51,335 bases of DNA from Hahella sp. HN01 (GTDB taxonomy: Bacteria; Pseudomonadota; Gammaproteobacteria; Pseudomonadales; Oleiphilaceae): the NCBI RefSeq assembly GCF_018986435.1, contig NZ_JAHMIN010000042.1, forward strand, positions 1 through 51,335, given 5' to 3'. The position numbers and the translations under genes were made by a program. Numbering within the stretch: position 1 is the first letter of the stretch; every line of letters begins with the position of its first letter. The notes beneath the pieces are model-generated. The model was not told where the DNA came from, made no database searches, and saw only the letters and a list, made by a program, of their open reading frames with translations. Shown in pieces: positions 1 through 8,018 of the stretch.

Positions 1-82
1 AATAACCTTGGTCGCGGACCAAGGAAACGGCCTCTTCTTTAAACTCTTTTGTATACTGTTTATACGACTTTTTCTGACTCAT
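1..82 (-). CDS. Transposase OrfA N-terminus, IS3/IS911-like (partial)
   Basis: The frame starts with ATG at 82 on the minus strand and runs out of the window. The visible residues (MSQKKSYKQYTKEFKEEAVS and a few more) are the usual start of IS3/IS911 OrfA, a helix-turn-helix protein that recognises the IS ends. The KxYTxEFKxEAVxL pattern is the main evidence. The catalytic OrfB would lie outside the window. Confidence 0.65.
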   Translation of the reverse strand, partial: MSQKKSYKQYTKEFKEEAVSLVRDQGY

Positions 83-149
83 GCTGACACCTTAATCGTT
101 GACGGGTATTGTCTCTTATTAATGTGTCCGGGACTATTAGACCACTACA
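1..149 (-). mobile_element. Partial IS3-family insertion sequence (left part lies outside the window)
   Basis: On the minus strand the element begins near 149 with TGTAGTGGTCTAATAGTCCC, an IS3-like terminus, followed by a short leader and an OrfA-type reading frame that runs off the window edge. Only one end is visible, so the family call rests on the OrfA N-terminus and terminus style. The solute-binding gene stop lies just beyond the IS end, so that gene looks intact. Confidence 0.6.
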
Positions 150-154
150 TTGAT

Positions 155-931
155 TTAGGGAGCAGTAAATTCTCCGCGATAAAAGGCTTCCCATATTTCA
201 TCAAGTCGCCCGCTTTGCTTCAGCTCACTCAATCCAGCATTGAATATTTCCATAAAACGAGGACTGGCGTTGGATTTACGGGAAAAAATCATGTGGTACG
301 GCCAGCTTTCCACGGGGGCTGTGTAGCCTATTTTTTCTCTTTCTTGAGCGGTGAATTGTGACTGCAGATTGAACAACCCCACAGCTTTATTTTCATCTAA
401 GGCGTCAAAACGCCCAGCGAGCAGTTTTCTGAATACGAGGATATGATCAACTCCCACATCGTAACTGACCAGGCCTTCCTTTTCCGCTTCCTCCAGTGGT
501 TTGGCCTTGGCGCTGCCGAGAGGGAGGCCAATAGTGAGACCTTGAATGTCCTCTTTTGCCCCGCGCCATACAACAGGTCTATTTTTGAGATAAAAGAGAA
601 CAATTTCTCCCGTATAGACCGCATCGGAAAAATAACAATCGGCCTCTCTTTCCGGCGTCTTTCCCCAGATTGCCGAGGCATGCCACTCCCCTCTTTGCAC
701 CAACGTGTAGGAACGCTTCCAAGGGAAAAAACCATAAACCACTTTCACTCCCGCTTTTTGATAGATCTCCGAAATAATATGAGGAACGACACCGTAGTCA
801 GGATAAGACTCGCTCATGAAAGGGGCCCACTCGCCGATAGCGACTGTTATTTTTTCCTGCGCAACAGCGTCACCCGCCCGGCAGAGCAAAAAAACAACAA
901 TAACAAAGCCTATCAGCCCATCTTTAAGCAC
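155..931 (-). CDS. Periplasmic amino-acid-type solute-binding protein (SBP_bac_3 family)
   Basis: A 258-residue protein with an N-terminal signal peptide (hydrophobic residues 7-18, likely cleavage after AVAQ near 25). It continues with the start of a family-3 extracellular solute-binding fold (ITVAIGEWAPFMSE), a central segment with the ligand-loop pattern IQGLTIGLPLGS, and a typical C-terminal helix (GLSELKQSGRLDEIWEAFY). Such proteins bind polar amino acids or similar small ligands in the periplasm, although many marine copies are not linked to a transporter. No permease or ATPase gene is adjacent here, so it may be an orphan binding or sensory protein. The stop lies next to the IS3-like end, but the C-terminus looks complete. 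Confidence 0.8.
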   Translation of the reverse strand: MLKDGLIGFVIVVFLLCRAGDAVAQEKITVAIGEWAPFMSESYPDYGVVPHIISEIYQKAGVKVVYGFFPWKRSYTLVQRGEWHASAIWGKTPEREADCYFSDAVYTGEIVLFYLKNRPVVWRGAKEDIQGLTIGLPLGSAKAKPLEEAEKEGLVSYDVGVDHILVFRKLLAGRFDALDENKAVGLFNLQSQFTAQEREKIGYTAPVESWPYHMIFSRKSNASPRFMEIFNAGLSELKQSGRLDEIWEAFYRGEFTAP

Positions 932-1045
932 TCAGACACCTTCCTATCTGCTTTAACTCACTCGCTTCGATCAGTGAAAAGGAAAAGAAACGTGTGAACC
1001 TGAATAGTCAGTTTAGTAGATAGGGACGTAGAGCGTTGCAGCCGG

Positions 1046-1390
1046 TCAGTGGTTAATGGAATTAGAAAATACGTTGACGATAATGACTCCAATGATGATA
1101 AAGCCTAAGCCGATCATCGCAGGAAGATCCAACGTTTGTCGAAACAGGAAATAGCCAATGGCCGAAATCAGTACAATGCCAAGACCGCTCCAGATAGCAT
1201 ACGCCAGGCCGACAGGAATTGTTTTGAGGCTATAAGACAGAAAGTAAAAGGCGCCCAAATAGCACAACGCCATGAGTATCGTTGGCGTCAATTTACTGAA
1301 CTGTTCCGACTTTTGCAGAAAAGTGGTGCCAATCACTTCCAACAAAATAGCGGCGGCCAAGGCTGCGTAGGTCAACCAAATTGGCTTCAT
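1046..1390 (-). CDS. Small multidrug resistance (SMR) transporter, EmrE-like
   Basis: 114 residues with four hydrophobic helices, the standard SMR size. The first helix has the essential membrane glutamate in the EmrE context (AILLEVIGTTFLQKSE). Helix 3 carries AYAIWSGLGIVLIS, which nearly repeats EmrE, including the tryptophan that lines the substrate site. The family exports cationic drugs or quaternary ammonium compounds in exchange for protons as a dual-topology dimer. I chose the ATG at 1390 over an upstream ATG because GGGAAG lies 8 nt before it and the protein then starts as EmrE does. It is outside the island and so part of the chromosomal flank. Confidence 0.88.
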   Translation of the reverse strand: MKPIWLTYAALAAAILLEVIGTTFLQKSEQFSKLTPTILMALCYLGAFYFLSYSLKTIPVGLAYAIWSGLGIVLISAIGYFLFRQTLDLPAMIGLGFIIIGVIIVNVFSNSINH

Positions 1391-1481
1391 AGAATCTACT
1401 TCCCGTAACAAAGAGCCAAGCACACAGTATTTAAAACATTAGCGAGCATAGGGAGATCTATTTTGCGCTATCAACATCTGT

Positions 1482-1808
1482 CTACCATAGCCCTCCTTCC
1501 GAAGTAATCCAGGCGGCTAACTGGATATCTTCTTGCTCGCTAAACTTTGTTGATATTTTCTCCATTCTCGCCGTCACATTATCGTCTTTAACCCAGTCGC
1601 CCGGTCTGTATGGGTATATTGCGATAGTCTCTGTATTTCCCAGCAGCAATTCCTCTGAAATCTGTAAAGCCAATTGCTGTGCTCTATTTTTCGAGGACGA
1701 ACATACTATCCAGTATGCAGTGTAGATGTCAGACCCATCTACTCTTAGGTAAAAATCGTTCGGGCTAGTGTGCGTCGACTCAACCACCCACAGACTAAAT
1801 TCATTCAT
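1482..1808 (-). CDS. Hypothetical protein, 108 aa
   Basis: I do not recognise this protein. It is soluble with no signal peptide or membrane segment, rich in acidic and aromatic residues, and ends in WITSEGGLW. Composition matches the neighbouring chromosomal genes rather than the island. It is transcribed in the same direction as the SMR gene and is separated from it by about 90 bp. Its ATG is at 1808. It could be a small immunity or housekeeping protein, but nothing in the sequence decides this. Confidence 0.5.
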   Translation of the reverse strand: MNEFSLWVVESTHTSPNDFYLRVDGSDIYTAYWIVCSSSKNRAQQLALQISEELLLGNTETIAIYPYRPGDWVKDDNVTARMEKISTKFSEQEDIQLAAWITSEGGLW

Positions 1809-2143
1809 TTTTCTGTCGCCAGAAGAGTTAAGTTATTTGACTGACCAGCTATTACACTACTTATGAAAAGAAATGAGGTAATTGAGCGAACTAATAGGCA
1901 TAGCCCAGCTAAGCGCTTCACATAAAGTAACGGAAGAAGATGACTGAGTCTTTTTTAGAATAGGCTTACTACTTGCCGATACAGAAAGTGAAAAAACATT
2001 AATTATCAATTAATTATAATTAAATTGGCGTGCATTTGGGGTAATTTCGGTTATTCACCTAAGTACGGTTACTTTGTACTGCCAGAACATATTATATTAA
2101 AAAATGCGTTCTGCGTCAGTGTTCAAGGTATTGAGGAACCAAT
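1809..2143. other. Intergenic junction between chromosome and island, no gene seen
   Basis: This stretch holds the distal attachment site (1969-1986). From about 1998 there is a very AT-rich run with short inverted repeats (TTAATTAT / ATAATTAA) just inside the island end, where an integrase arm-binding region could lie. No coding potential is visible. The ribosome site GAGG for the 2144 gene is at its right end. Confidence 0.5.
1969..1986 (-). repeat. attR-type 18-bp repeat at the distal end of the island
   Basis: On the minus strand it reads TTCTGTATCGGCAAGTAG, matching the 3' end of mnmE (TTTTGTATCGGGAAGTGA at 28770-28787, same strand) at 14 of 18 positions. SGI1-family elements integrate at the trmE 3' end and have an 18-bp repeat of this form, with a diverged distal copy. 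This copy lies in non-coding DNA and marks the far boundary of the island. Confidence 0.8.
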
Positions 2144-3010
2144 ATGCCAACCTATGCAAAATCGTTAGTAACTTCTAAGAAAGGTATTAACTACGTAAGA
2201 GGAGTTATCGAGGGAGTTGGCTGCTTGTTTCAAAAGATTGAGCAGGAAAATGATCTTGGGATAGATGCGATTTGCGAGTTGATAAACTCAAATGGTCAGC
2301 CAGAAAACCACCTTTTTGCTTTGCAGATCAAGTCTGGTGACTCTTACTATGATAGTTCTAAAAACTCCTGTTCATTTAGGATAGGAACTCATAGGGATTA
2401 CTGGACAAATTATAAGGTCCCCCTTTTTGCTGTTGTTTACATACCATCTCTCGACACGGCTTATTGGACAGATATTAAGAAATTTCTGAAGAGTAACGTT
2501 CACGCTAGCTCCATTAGTTTCGATTTGAGTCGTGCCAATCACTTTGATGAAGAGAAGTTCATTTCTTACTTTAAGCCCTTGGTTACTGGGAGAGGGCCAA
2601 ATATTTCTCTGGAAGACAGTTTAAGACTTGTTAGAAGCAGTAATGATGACGAGGCTTGGCTTGGTTTAACAACGTTATTTAGGCGATTTCCTAATACATA
2701 CCAAACCTGGGATGAGTTGGTTAGAGCTTTCAAAATAAGAAGTATTGCCAAAATTCCTAGATTACTCATTTATCTTCTAGCCCATATCCCTTGGCATGGC
2801 GATATTTCATACAGTGGCGAAGATATAAAGTCAGAGATTAGATGTTATGCCGCTGACTTGTTTAATTCGTTTGATGAAGGTGACATACGTAAGTTACTGT
2901 CCATGATCGATGACAACGGAATACAGAGGGGAGCTATCGGGCAATCGGTCGAAGCTGTAATTAACTGTGTAGGTAGTGCATCAGGCACTGTTGCAAATAG
3001 TCGGTGGTGA
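2144..3010 (+). pseudogene. DUF4365-like (predicted nuclease-fold) gene truncated by IS26
   Basis: The island-derived part spans 2144-2983 (280 codons); the last nine residues are read from the IS26 end, so the native C-terminus is missing. The N-terminal part matches DUF4365: NDLGIDAICEL near residue 36, FALQIKSG near 62, and a later aromatic strand with AYWTDI. The D...E/Q-x-K arrangement is the pattern of PD-(D/E)xK-like nuclease folds common in defence loci. The start is supported by GAGG 7 nt upstream. It lies at the attR end, the position of S044 in SGI1. An original role in phage or plasmid defence is an inference. Confidence 0.7.
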
Positions 3011-3803
3011 TAAACTTATCATCCCCTTTTGCTGATGGAGCTGCACATGAACCCATTCAAAGGCCGGCATTTTCAGCGTGACATCATTCTGTGGGCCGTA
3101 CGCTGGTACTGCAAATACGGCATCAGTTACCGTGAGCTGCAGGAGATGCTGGCTGAACGCGGAGTGAATGTCGATCACTCCACGATTTACCGCTGGGTTC
3201 AGCGTTATGCGCCTGAAATGGAAAAACGGCTGCGCTGGTACTGGCGTAACCCTTCCGATCTTTGCCCGTGGCACATGGATGAAACCTACGTGAAGGTCAA
3301 TGGCCGCTGGGCGTATCTGTACCGGGCCGTCGACAGCCGGGGCCGCACTGTCGATTTTTATCTCTCCTCCCGTCGTAACAGCAAAGCTGCATACCGGTTT
3401 CTGGGTAAAATCCTCAACAACGTGAAGAAGTGGCAGATCCCGCGATTCATCAACACGGATAAAGCGCCCGCCTATGGTCGCGCGCTTGCTCTGCTCAAAC
3501 GCGAAGGCCGGTGCCCGTCTGACGTTGAACACCGACAGATTAAGTACCGGAACAACGTGATTGAATGCGATCATGGCAAACTGAAACGGATAATCGGCGC
3601 CACGCTGGGATTTAAATCCATGAAGACGGCTTACGCCACCATCAAAGGTATTGAGGTGATGCGTGCACTACGCAAAGGCCAGGCCTCAGCATTTTATTAT
3701 GGTGATCCCCTGGGCGAAATGCGCCTGGTAAGCAGAGTTTTTGAAATGTAAGGCCTTTGAATAAGACAAAAGGCTGCCTCATCGCTAACTTTGCAACAGT
3801 GCC
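2984..3803 (+). mobile_element. IS26 (IS6 family), complete, 820 bp
   Basis: Both 14-bp terminal inverted repeats are present: GGCACTGTTGCAAA at 2984-2997 and its complement at 3790-3803, giving exactly 820 bp, the IS26 length. The 8-bp flanks differ (GTGCATCA left, CCTTGATG right), so there is no target duplication. IS26 is therefore not a simple insertion here but marks a deletion or replicative rearrangement boundary between the DUF4365-like gene and the integron integrase. IS26 is typical of clinical resistance regions, so it is notable next to marine-type chromosome. Confidence 0.97.
3047..3751 (+). CDS. tnpA: IS26 transposase
   Basis: 234 residues starting MNPFKGRHFQRDIILW, the usual IS26 TnpA start; the ATG at 3047 is preceded by GGAG. 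It has an N-terminal helix-turn-helix (ISYRELQEMLAERGV) and a DDE catalytic core: D in WHMDETYVKV, D in INTDKAPAYG, E in NVIECDHGKL. It moves IS26 by replicative or conservative cointegrate formation. I see no frameshift or missing catalytic residue, so it should be active. Transcription from it runs toward the intI1 remnant and the resolvase-RM genes. Confidence 0.97.
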   Translation: MNPFKGRHFQRDIILWAVRWYCKYGISYRELQEMLAERGVNVDHSTIYRWVQRYAPEMEKRLRWYWRNPSDLCPWHMDETYVKVNGRWAYLYRAVDSRGRTVDFYLSSRRNSKAAYRFLGKILNNVKKWQIPRFINTDKAPAYGRALALLKREGRCPSDVEHRQIKYRNNVIECDHGKLKRIIGATLGFKSMKTAYATIKGIEVMRALRKGQASAFYYGDPLGEMRLVSRVFEM

Positions 3804-4288
3804 CCTTGATGTTACCCGAGAGCTTGGCACCCAGCCTGCGCGAGCAGCTGTCGCGTGCACGGGCATGGTGGCTGAAGGACCAGGCCGAGGGCCGCAGCGG
3901 CGTTGCGCTTCCCGACGCCCTTGAGCGGAAGTATCCGCGCGCCGGGCATTCCTGGCCGTGGTTCTGGGTTTTTGCGCAGCACACGCATTCGACCGATCCA
4001 CGGAGCGGTGTCGTGCGTCGCCATCACATGTATGACCAGACCTTTCAGCGCGCCTTCAAACGTGCCGTAGAACAAGCAGGCATCACGAAGCCCGCCACAC
4101 CGCACACCCTCCGCCACTCGTTCGCGACGGCCTTGCTCCGCAGCGGTTACGACATTCGAACCGTGCAGGATCTGCTCGGCCATTCCGACGTCTCTACGAC
4201 GATGATTTACACGCATGTGCTGAAAGTTGGCGGTGCCGGAGTGCGCTCACCGCTTGATGCGCTGCCGCCCCTCACTAGTGAGAGGTAG
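3804..4288 (+). pseudogene. intI1: 3' remnant of class 1 integron integrase intI1, truncated by IS26
   Basis: From the IS26 end the reading frame is the C-terminal half of IntI1 (about residues 178-337), recognised by [20 protein letters not shown] and the ending [13 protein letters not shown]. It keeps the tyrosine-recombinase box II residues ([25 protein letters not shown] with the catalytic Y) but has lost the first catalytic arginine and the whole core-binding domain. It cannot recombine cassettes. The attI site, Pc promoter and all cassettes are gone. To my memory it is the clinical class 1 sequence. Confidence 0.95.
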
Positions 4289-4490
4289 GGCAGCGCAAGT
4301 CAATCCTGGCGGATTCACTACCCCTGCGCGAAGGCCATCGGTGCCGCATCGAACGGCCGGTTGCGGAAAGTCCTCCCTGCGTCCGCTGATGGCCGGCAGC
4401 AGCCCGTCGTTGCCTGATGGATCCAACCCCTCCGCTGCTATAGTGCAGTCGGCTTCTGACGTTCAGTGCAGCCGTCTTCTGAAAACGACA
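4289..4490. other. Outer 5'-conserved segment of a class 1 integron (non-coding)
   Basis: This is the stretch between the intI1 stop and the outer terminal repeat, recognised as the standard Tn402-derived 5'-CS outer end. It includes the paired 19-bp-like repeat motifs near the terminus (AGTGCAGTCGGCTTCTGACG beside GTGCAGCCGTCTTCTGAAAA). It holds no gene. It is GC-rich compared with the adjacent resolvase region, so the join at 4490/4491 is sharp. Confidence 0.85.
4466..4490 (-). repeat. Integron/Tn402 outer terminal inverted repeat IRi (25 bp)
   Basis: On the minus strand the terminus starts TGTCGTTTTCAGAAGACGGC and ends CTGCAC at 4466, the class 1 integron IRi. It marks the exact insertion point next to the resolvase promoter region. 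The partner IRt was lost on the IS26 side, so a 5-bp target duplication cannot be checked in this window; the potential duplicated bases are CTATG at 4491. Confidence 0.92.
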
Positions 4491-4560
4491 CTATGGATTG
4501 GTTTTTTAATCAATAATCTGTTAAAATACTCGTATAAAAAACTATGTAAATAAAACGTAC
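4491..4560 (+). promoter_or_regulatory. Resolvase promoter / residual res-site region
   Basis: This is the 70-bp AT-rich space between the integron end and the resolvase ATG. A sigma-70-like pair is visible: TTGGTT at 4498-4503, 18 bp, TAAAAT at 4522-4527. Serine resolvases of this group bind and repress at a res site just upstream of their own gene, and Tn402-family elements are known to target such sites. The insertion lies within about 8 bp of the proposed -35 hexamer, so part of the original res site is probably displaced. Confidence 0.5.
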
Positions 4561-5148
4561 ATGAATCAAAGAATCGGCTATGCCAGAGTATCAACTGATG
4601 ACCAGAACCTGCATCTCCAGCGGGATGCGTTGGTTGCTGCCGGTTGTGAAATCATTTATGAGGACAAAGCCAGCGGTAAAAGTACTGCCCGGCCAGAACT
4701 AGATAACTGTCTAAAGGCTCTTAGGCCAGGTGATACGTTAGTTGTTTGGAGGCTCGATAGACTCGGTCGCAGCCTGGGTGATTTGGTTAAAGTCGTGACT
4801 AATTTGATTGGTGAACGGGGAGTTGGATTCCTGAGCTTACAAGAGCAGATTGAAACCAATAGTGCTTCTGGAAAGTTGATTTTTCATGTATTTGCAGCTT
4901 TAGCTGAGTTTGAGCGTAATTTAATTAGTGAGCGGACTAGAGCTGGACTTGATGCTGCTAGGGCTCGGGGACGTAAAGGTGGCAGAAAGCCGAAGCTCGC
5001 ACCAAAGGATATTCGAGAGATTAAGGTATTACTAAAAGATCCAAGCATACCCGTTTCCGATGTGGCTAAACGATTTGGTGTATCTAGAACAACAATTTAT
5101 AACAGTGTCGGGGTCATAAAACCTGACCGTGAGGGGGCAAGTATATGA
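4561..5148 (+). CDS. resG: Serine resolvase (Tn3-type), SGI1 ResG-like
   Basis: 195 residues. The N-terminal catalytic domain begins with IGYARVSTDDQN (nucleophilic serine at residue 10) and has the WRLDRLGRSLGDL motif and the long E helix. The C-terminal helix-turn-helix reads VSDVAKRFGVSRTTIYNSV. Such enzymes resolve cointegrates or dimers at a res site; in SGI1 a resolvase lies in the same place and its res site is the target of the integron. The stop codon overlaps the start of the methyltransferase gene in an ATGA, so the resolvase leads a three-gene unit with the RM genes. Its own repression could then affect RM expression; that is inference. Confidence 0.92.
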   Translation: MNQRIGYARVSTDDQNLHLQRDALVAAGCEIIYEDKASGKSTARPELDNCLKALRPGDTLVVWRLDRLGRSLGDLVKVVTNLIGERGVGFLSLQEQIETNSASGKLIFHVFAALAEFERNLISERTRAGLDAARARGRKGGRKPKLAPKDIREIKVLLKDPSIPVSDVAKRFGVSRTTIYNSVGVIKPDREGASI

Positions 5149-6974
5149 ACGCTTTCCACTTTCAGGATCTTTTAAGTGAGTCAGCGGAGCCTCTTGTTCG
5201 TTATGAGGCCTGCAAAGGTATGGCTCGTGGTTATGCTAACTCTGTCATAGATGACCAGTATCGACTTAAAATCGCCAGGTCTTATTGCGCAGCTTTAATA
5301 AAATCTTATTGGGACGAAATTAACGCTAGGCACAATAGCAAGCTTAAAATTTTTTCAATCCCAACTGATTCAGAATTGGCCGAAATTACTCTCGATGCAG
5401 AGGATGTTGCCAAAAACACCGGTAAAGTGATCGCACAATTCCCTGATATTGATGCGGGCTATCTTATCGGATCAATATACACAGCCATGTTGCCTACTGC
5501 TTATCGATCTGATTTAGGAGCTTATTACACTCCGCCACCTTTGGTATCTAGGCTTCTTGATTTGGCTGAAGAAGCAGGCGTTGATTTCAGTACCGCGTCG
5601 GTAATTGATCCTGCATGCGGCGGAGGTGCTTTCCTTGCGCCAGTCGCTATGCGAATGCTCCAACGTTCCAAACATGCTTCAAGTGAATGGAAGCTTGCGC
5701 AGATAGGCAAGAGGCTCAAAGGGGTTGAGATAGATCCATTTGCTGCCTGGATGACGCATGTCTTATTAGAGTGTGTATTAATAGAACATTGCATTATTGC
5801 CAGAAGGCGTCTTGCAAAAAGCGTTATCAGTATTTGTGATGCTCTAACGTACCAGTCACCTGTAGATTTTGATCTGGTAATAGGCAATCCTCCATACGGT
5901 AAAGTTTCTCTTGATACAGAAGTTAGAGAGAAGTTTAGCCGCTCACTGTTTGGTCATGCCAATTTATATGGTCTTTTCACCGACCTCGCTTTAAGACTCG
6001 CCAAGCCTGAAGGGGTAATAGCTTACTTAACACCTACATCATTTTTGGGGGGGCAATATTTCAAGGCATTACGTGAGCTGTTAATTGATGAATCTGCGCC
6101 ACGAGCTTTTGATTTTATATCAAATAGAGAGGGTGTTTTTGACGATGTTTTACAAGAAACTCTTCTTGCAACATTCAAAAAGTCAGCAAGAAAAACACCG
6201 GCAAAGGTTTCATTGTTAGTACCCGAGGGGCTTAACGAAGCAAGAGTAGAGCCTATTGGAAAGGTATCAATTATTAAAGGCGATGGTCCGTGGCTAATCC
6301 CTAGAGTAGCTGAAGACGCTGCATTGTTAAATCGACTCAAGAAGATGAAGACCCGTCTCCCTGATCTGGGCTACGTTGTTTCGACTGGGAAACTTGTTTG
6401 GAATAGACATAAAAGCCAGTTACGTACTGAAAAAACAAAAGGGGCACTACCTCTTGTTTGGGCTGAATCGGTAACTTCAAATGGCTTTAAATTCTCTTCG
6501 GTGAAGAGAAACCATGTCCCTTATATTCAAATTGAAAAAAACCAGCGACATCTTGTAACTACTGATTCATGTGTTTTGGTACAGCGAACCACATCTAAAG
6601 AACAAAATCGAAGAGTTCTCGGTGCTGTCATACCACAAGACTTTATTGATCGATATGGTGGTGTCGTTGTAGAAAATCATTTAAATATCGTTTACGCAGA
6701 TACACTTATACGGGAGTTGAGCGTAGAAACTATTAACGGATTACTTAATTCTCAGGTCTTTGACCGTATATACCGTTGCATAAGCGGTAGTGTAGCTGTT
6801 TCTGCTTATGAGCTTATGGCTGTGCCTTTACCGAGCTTGGACGACATGAAAAAGCTGGAGAAGATCATTGCAGCAGGTTCTGATAGACTCTCCATCGAGA
6901 AGTGTATAGCAGGATTGTATGGAGAGAGCAAACTTGAGCTGGCCACATGTACCAAGTCTGGAGGTGATTGCTGA
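5145..6974 (+). CDS. Adenine-N6 DNA methyltransferase of a PstI/BsuBI-type RM system
   Basis: 609 residues. AdoMet-binding motif I is DPACGGGAFL near residue 155, and the catalytic motif IV is GNPPYG near residue 246, the NPPY form of gamma-class adenine-N6 methyltransferases such as M.PstI and M.BsuBI. A C-terminal target-recognition region follows (residues about 400-580). It modifies host DNA so that the endonuclease encoded next does not cut it. The ATG overlaps the resolvase stop (ATGA), and the endonuclease start lies inside its last 56 bp. Codon use is AT-rich like the rest of the island and unlike the chromosome. The target sequence cannot be read from the protein; CTGCAG is only the PstI precedent. 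Confidence 0.92.
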   Translation: MNAFHFQDLLSESAEPLVRYEACKGMARGYANSVIDDQYRLKIARSYCAALIKSYWDEINARHNSKLKIFSIPTDSELAEITLDAEDVAKNTGKVIAQFPDIDAGYLIGSIYTAMLPTAYRSDLGAYYTPPPLVSRLLDLAEEAGVDFSTASVIDPACGGGAFLAPVAMRMLQRSKHASSEWKLAQIGKRLKGVEIDPFAAWMTHVLLECVLIEHCIIARRRLAKSVISICDALTYQSPVDFDLVIGNPPYGKVSLDTEVREKFSRSLFGHANLYGLFTDLALRLAKPEGVIAYLTPTSFLGGQYFKALRELLIDESAPRAFDFISNREGVFDDVLQETLLATFKKSARKTPAKVSLLVPEGLNEARVEPIGKVSIIKGDGPWLIPRVAEDAALLNRLKKMKTRLPDLGYVVSTGKLVWNRHKSQLRTEKTKGALPLVWAESVTSNGFKFSSVKRNHVPYIQIEKNQRHLVTTDSCVLVQRTTSKEQNRRVLGAVIPQDFIDRYGGVVVENHLNIVYADTLIRELSVETINGLLNSQVFDRIYRCISGSVAVSAYELMAVPLPSLDDMKKLEKIIAAGSDRLSIEKCIAGLYGESKLELATCTKSGGDC

Positions 6975-8010
6975 ACGCTTACCTCTAATATTCCCTGAAG
7001 GGACAGAAAATCGTAATTATGTCATCCGAGAAATGGCTGCAAGAACTCTCTATGTTATGTTCTACGCAGGAGCTGTCGAGGGTGCTGATCGTTGGATTAG
7101 GCCAAGCCAAGTAACCGACATGTCTGATGTTCAGGCTGCTCTCTTGACGGACGAGGAGCGTCAGTCTTGGGTTAAACAGGCGCTATCTAGTAAGAAAGAT
7201 AGACCTGTTACGACCTGGTATGCTCCAAATTCCCGAGAACCTGTCAGAGACGAAACTATTCGATATGGGTTTATAGCCCTTGGTGCCGTTATTGAACGCA
7301 CTGGTTTGCCTGTGACAACTCCTCTTCCTAAATACGCAATGTCAAAAGCATTTGCAGCTCTGTTCAATGTAGATTTAATTGGGGATGATTTAGAGGCTTT
7401 AATTCGTAGCTGGCAGAACTCTCACCTTAATGCTGCCGCTTTAAGTCGAATTCGATTACTTGGTGCGCATGCCACTGCCGCAGCATCAGATCAGATAACC
7501 GCGACATTACCTAATTCTGGGTTAGTAATGCTTGAGTCTGGTCCGTCAGGCGTAATAGGTAAGGCGGTGATCGAACAATTCGCTCGGAAGTTTTTAAAGA
7601 CGCCAGCCGTATTATGGTTGTCTCAGTCAGGGGAAAAGGTTGGTATTGATCTTGCGAGTAGGTTAAAGCTCAAAATTGACCCTTCAAAAACGTTACCTGA
7701 CGTTATTTTAGTTGATCTTGGGACCAAGACTGACGGTAGTGACATGTTATTTGTTTTTATTGAAATTGTTGCTTCAGATGGTCCAATTAACTCTATGCGT
7801 AAACAGAAGCTAACTGAAATAGCTATTGAAGCTGGCTTCTCTGCCCAGAATCTTGCTTTTGTAACTGCATTTCAAGATCGTTCAGCCGCTCCATTCAAAA
7901 AAGCAATGTCAGAACTCGCGTGGGGAACTTATGCGTGGTTTTGTTCTGAACCAGATAATTTAATTGAGCTAAGAGATGGCAGTTCTATAATCTTGTCAGA
8001 GCTTTTATAG
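6919..8010 (+). CDS. Type II restriction endonuclease, BsuBI/PstI family
   Basis: 363 residues. The C-terminal domain has the BsuBI/PstI signature: VLWLSQSGEKV, then LPDVILVDL near residue 259 and FVFIEIVASDGPI near 280. The PD...ExV arrangement is the variant PD-(D/E)xK metal site of this family. The N-terminal half (residues 1-180) would provide target recognition and dimer contacts. Start choice: the ATG at 6919 has AGGA just upstream and overlaps the methyltransferase end by 56 bp. A strong GGAGGTG at 6959 has no start codon at proper spacing. It follows the methylase in one operon, which favours modification before cutting. No C-protein gene is visible. Confidence 0.9.
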   Translation: MERANLSWPHVPSLEVIAERLPLIFPEGTENRNYVIREMAARTLYVMFYAGAVEGADRWIRPSQVTDMSDVQAALLTDEERQSWVKQALSSKKDRPVTTWYAPNSREPVRDETIRYGFIALGAVIERTGLPVTTPLPKYAMSKAFAALFNVDLIGDDLEALIRSWQNSHLNAAALSRIRLLGAHATAAASDQITATLPNSGLVMLESGPSGVIGKAVIEQFARKFLKTPAVLWLSQSGEKVGIDLASRLKLKIDPSKTLPDVILVDLGTKTDGSDMLFVFIEIVASDGPINSMRKQKLTEIAIEAGFSAQNLAFVTAFQDRSAAPFKKAMSELAWGTYAWFCSEPDNLIELRDGSSIILSELL

Positions 8011-8018
8011 GACATAAT

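Noticed and set aside
443..997. Plus-strand 184-aa frame opposite the solute-binding gene
   Set aside because: It lies antisense to a clear signal-peptide protein and shows no coding features.
2976..3811. IS26 as a simple insertion with an 8-bp target duplication
   Set aside because: The left flank GTGCATCA and right flank CCTTGATG differ, so the element bounds a deletion or rearrangement.
4029..4460. Possible gene-cassette attC site or resistance cassette in the integron region
   Set aside because: Only the outer 5'-CS and the intI1 3' part are present; no attI, attC or 3'-CS sequence is seen between IS26 and IRi.
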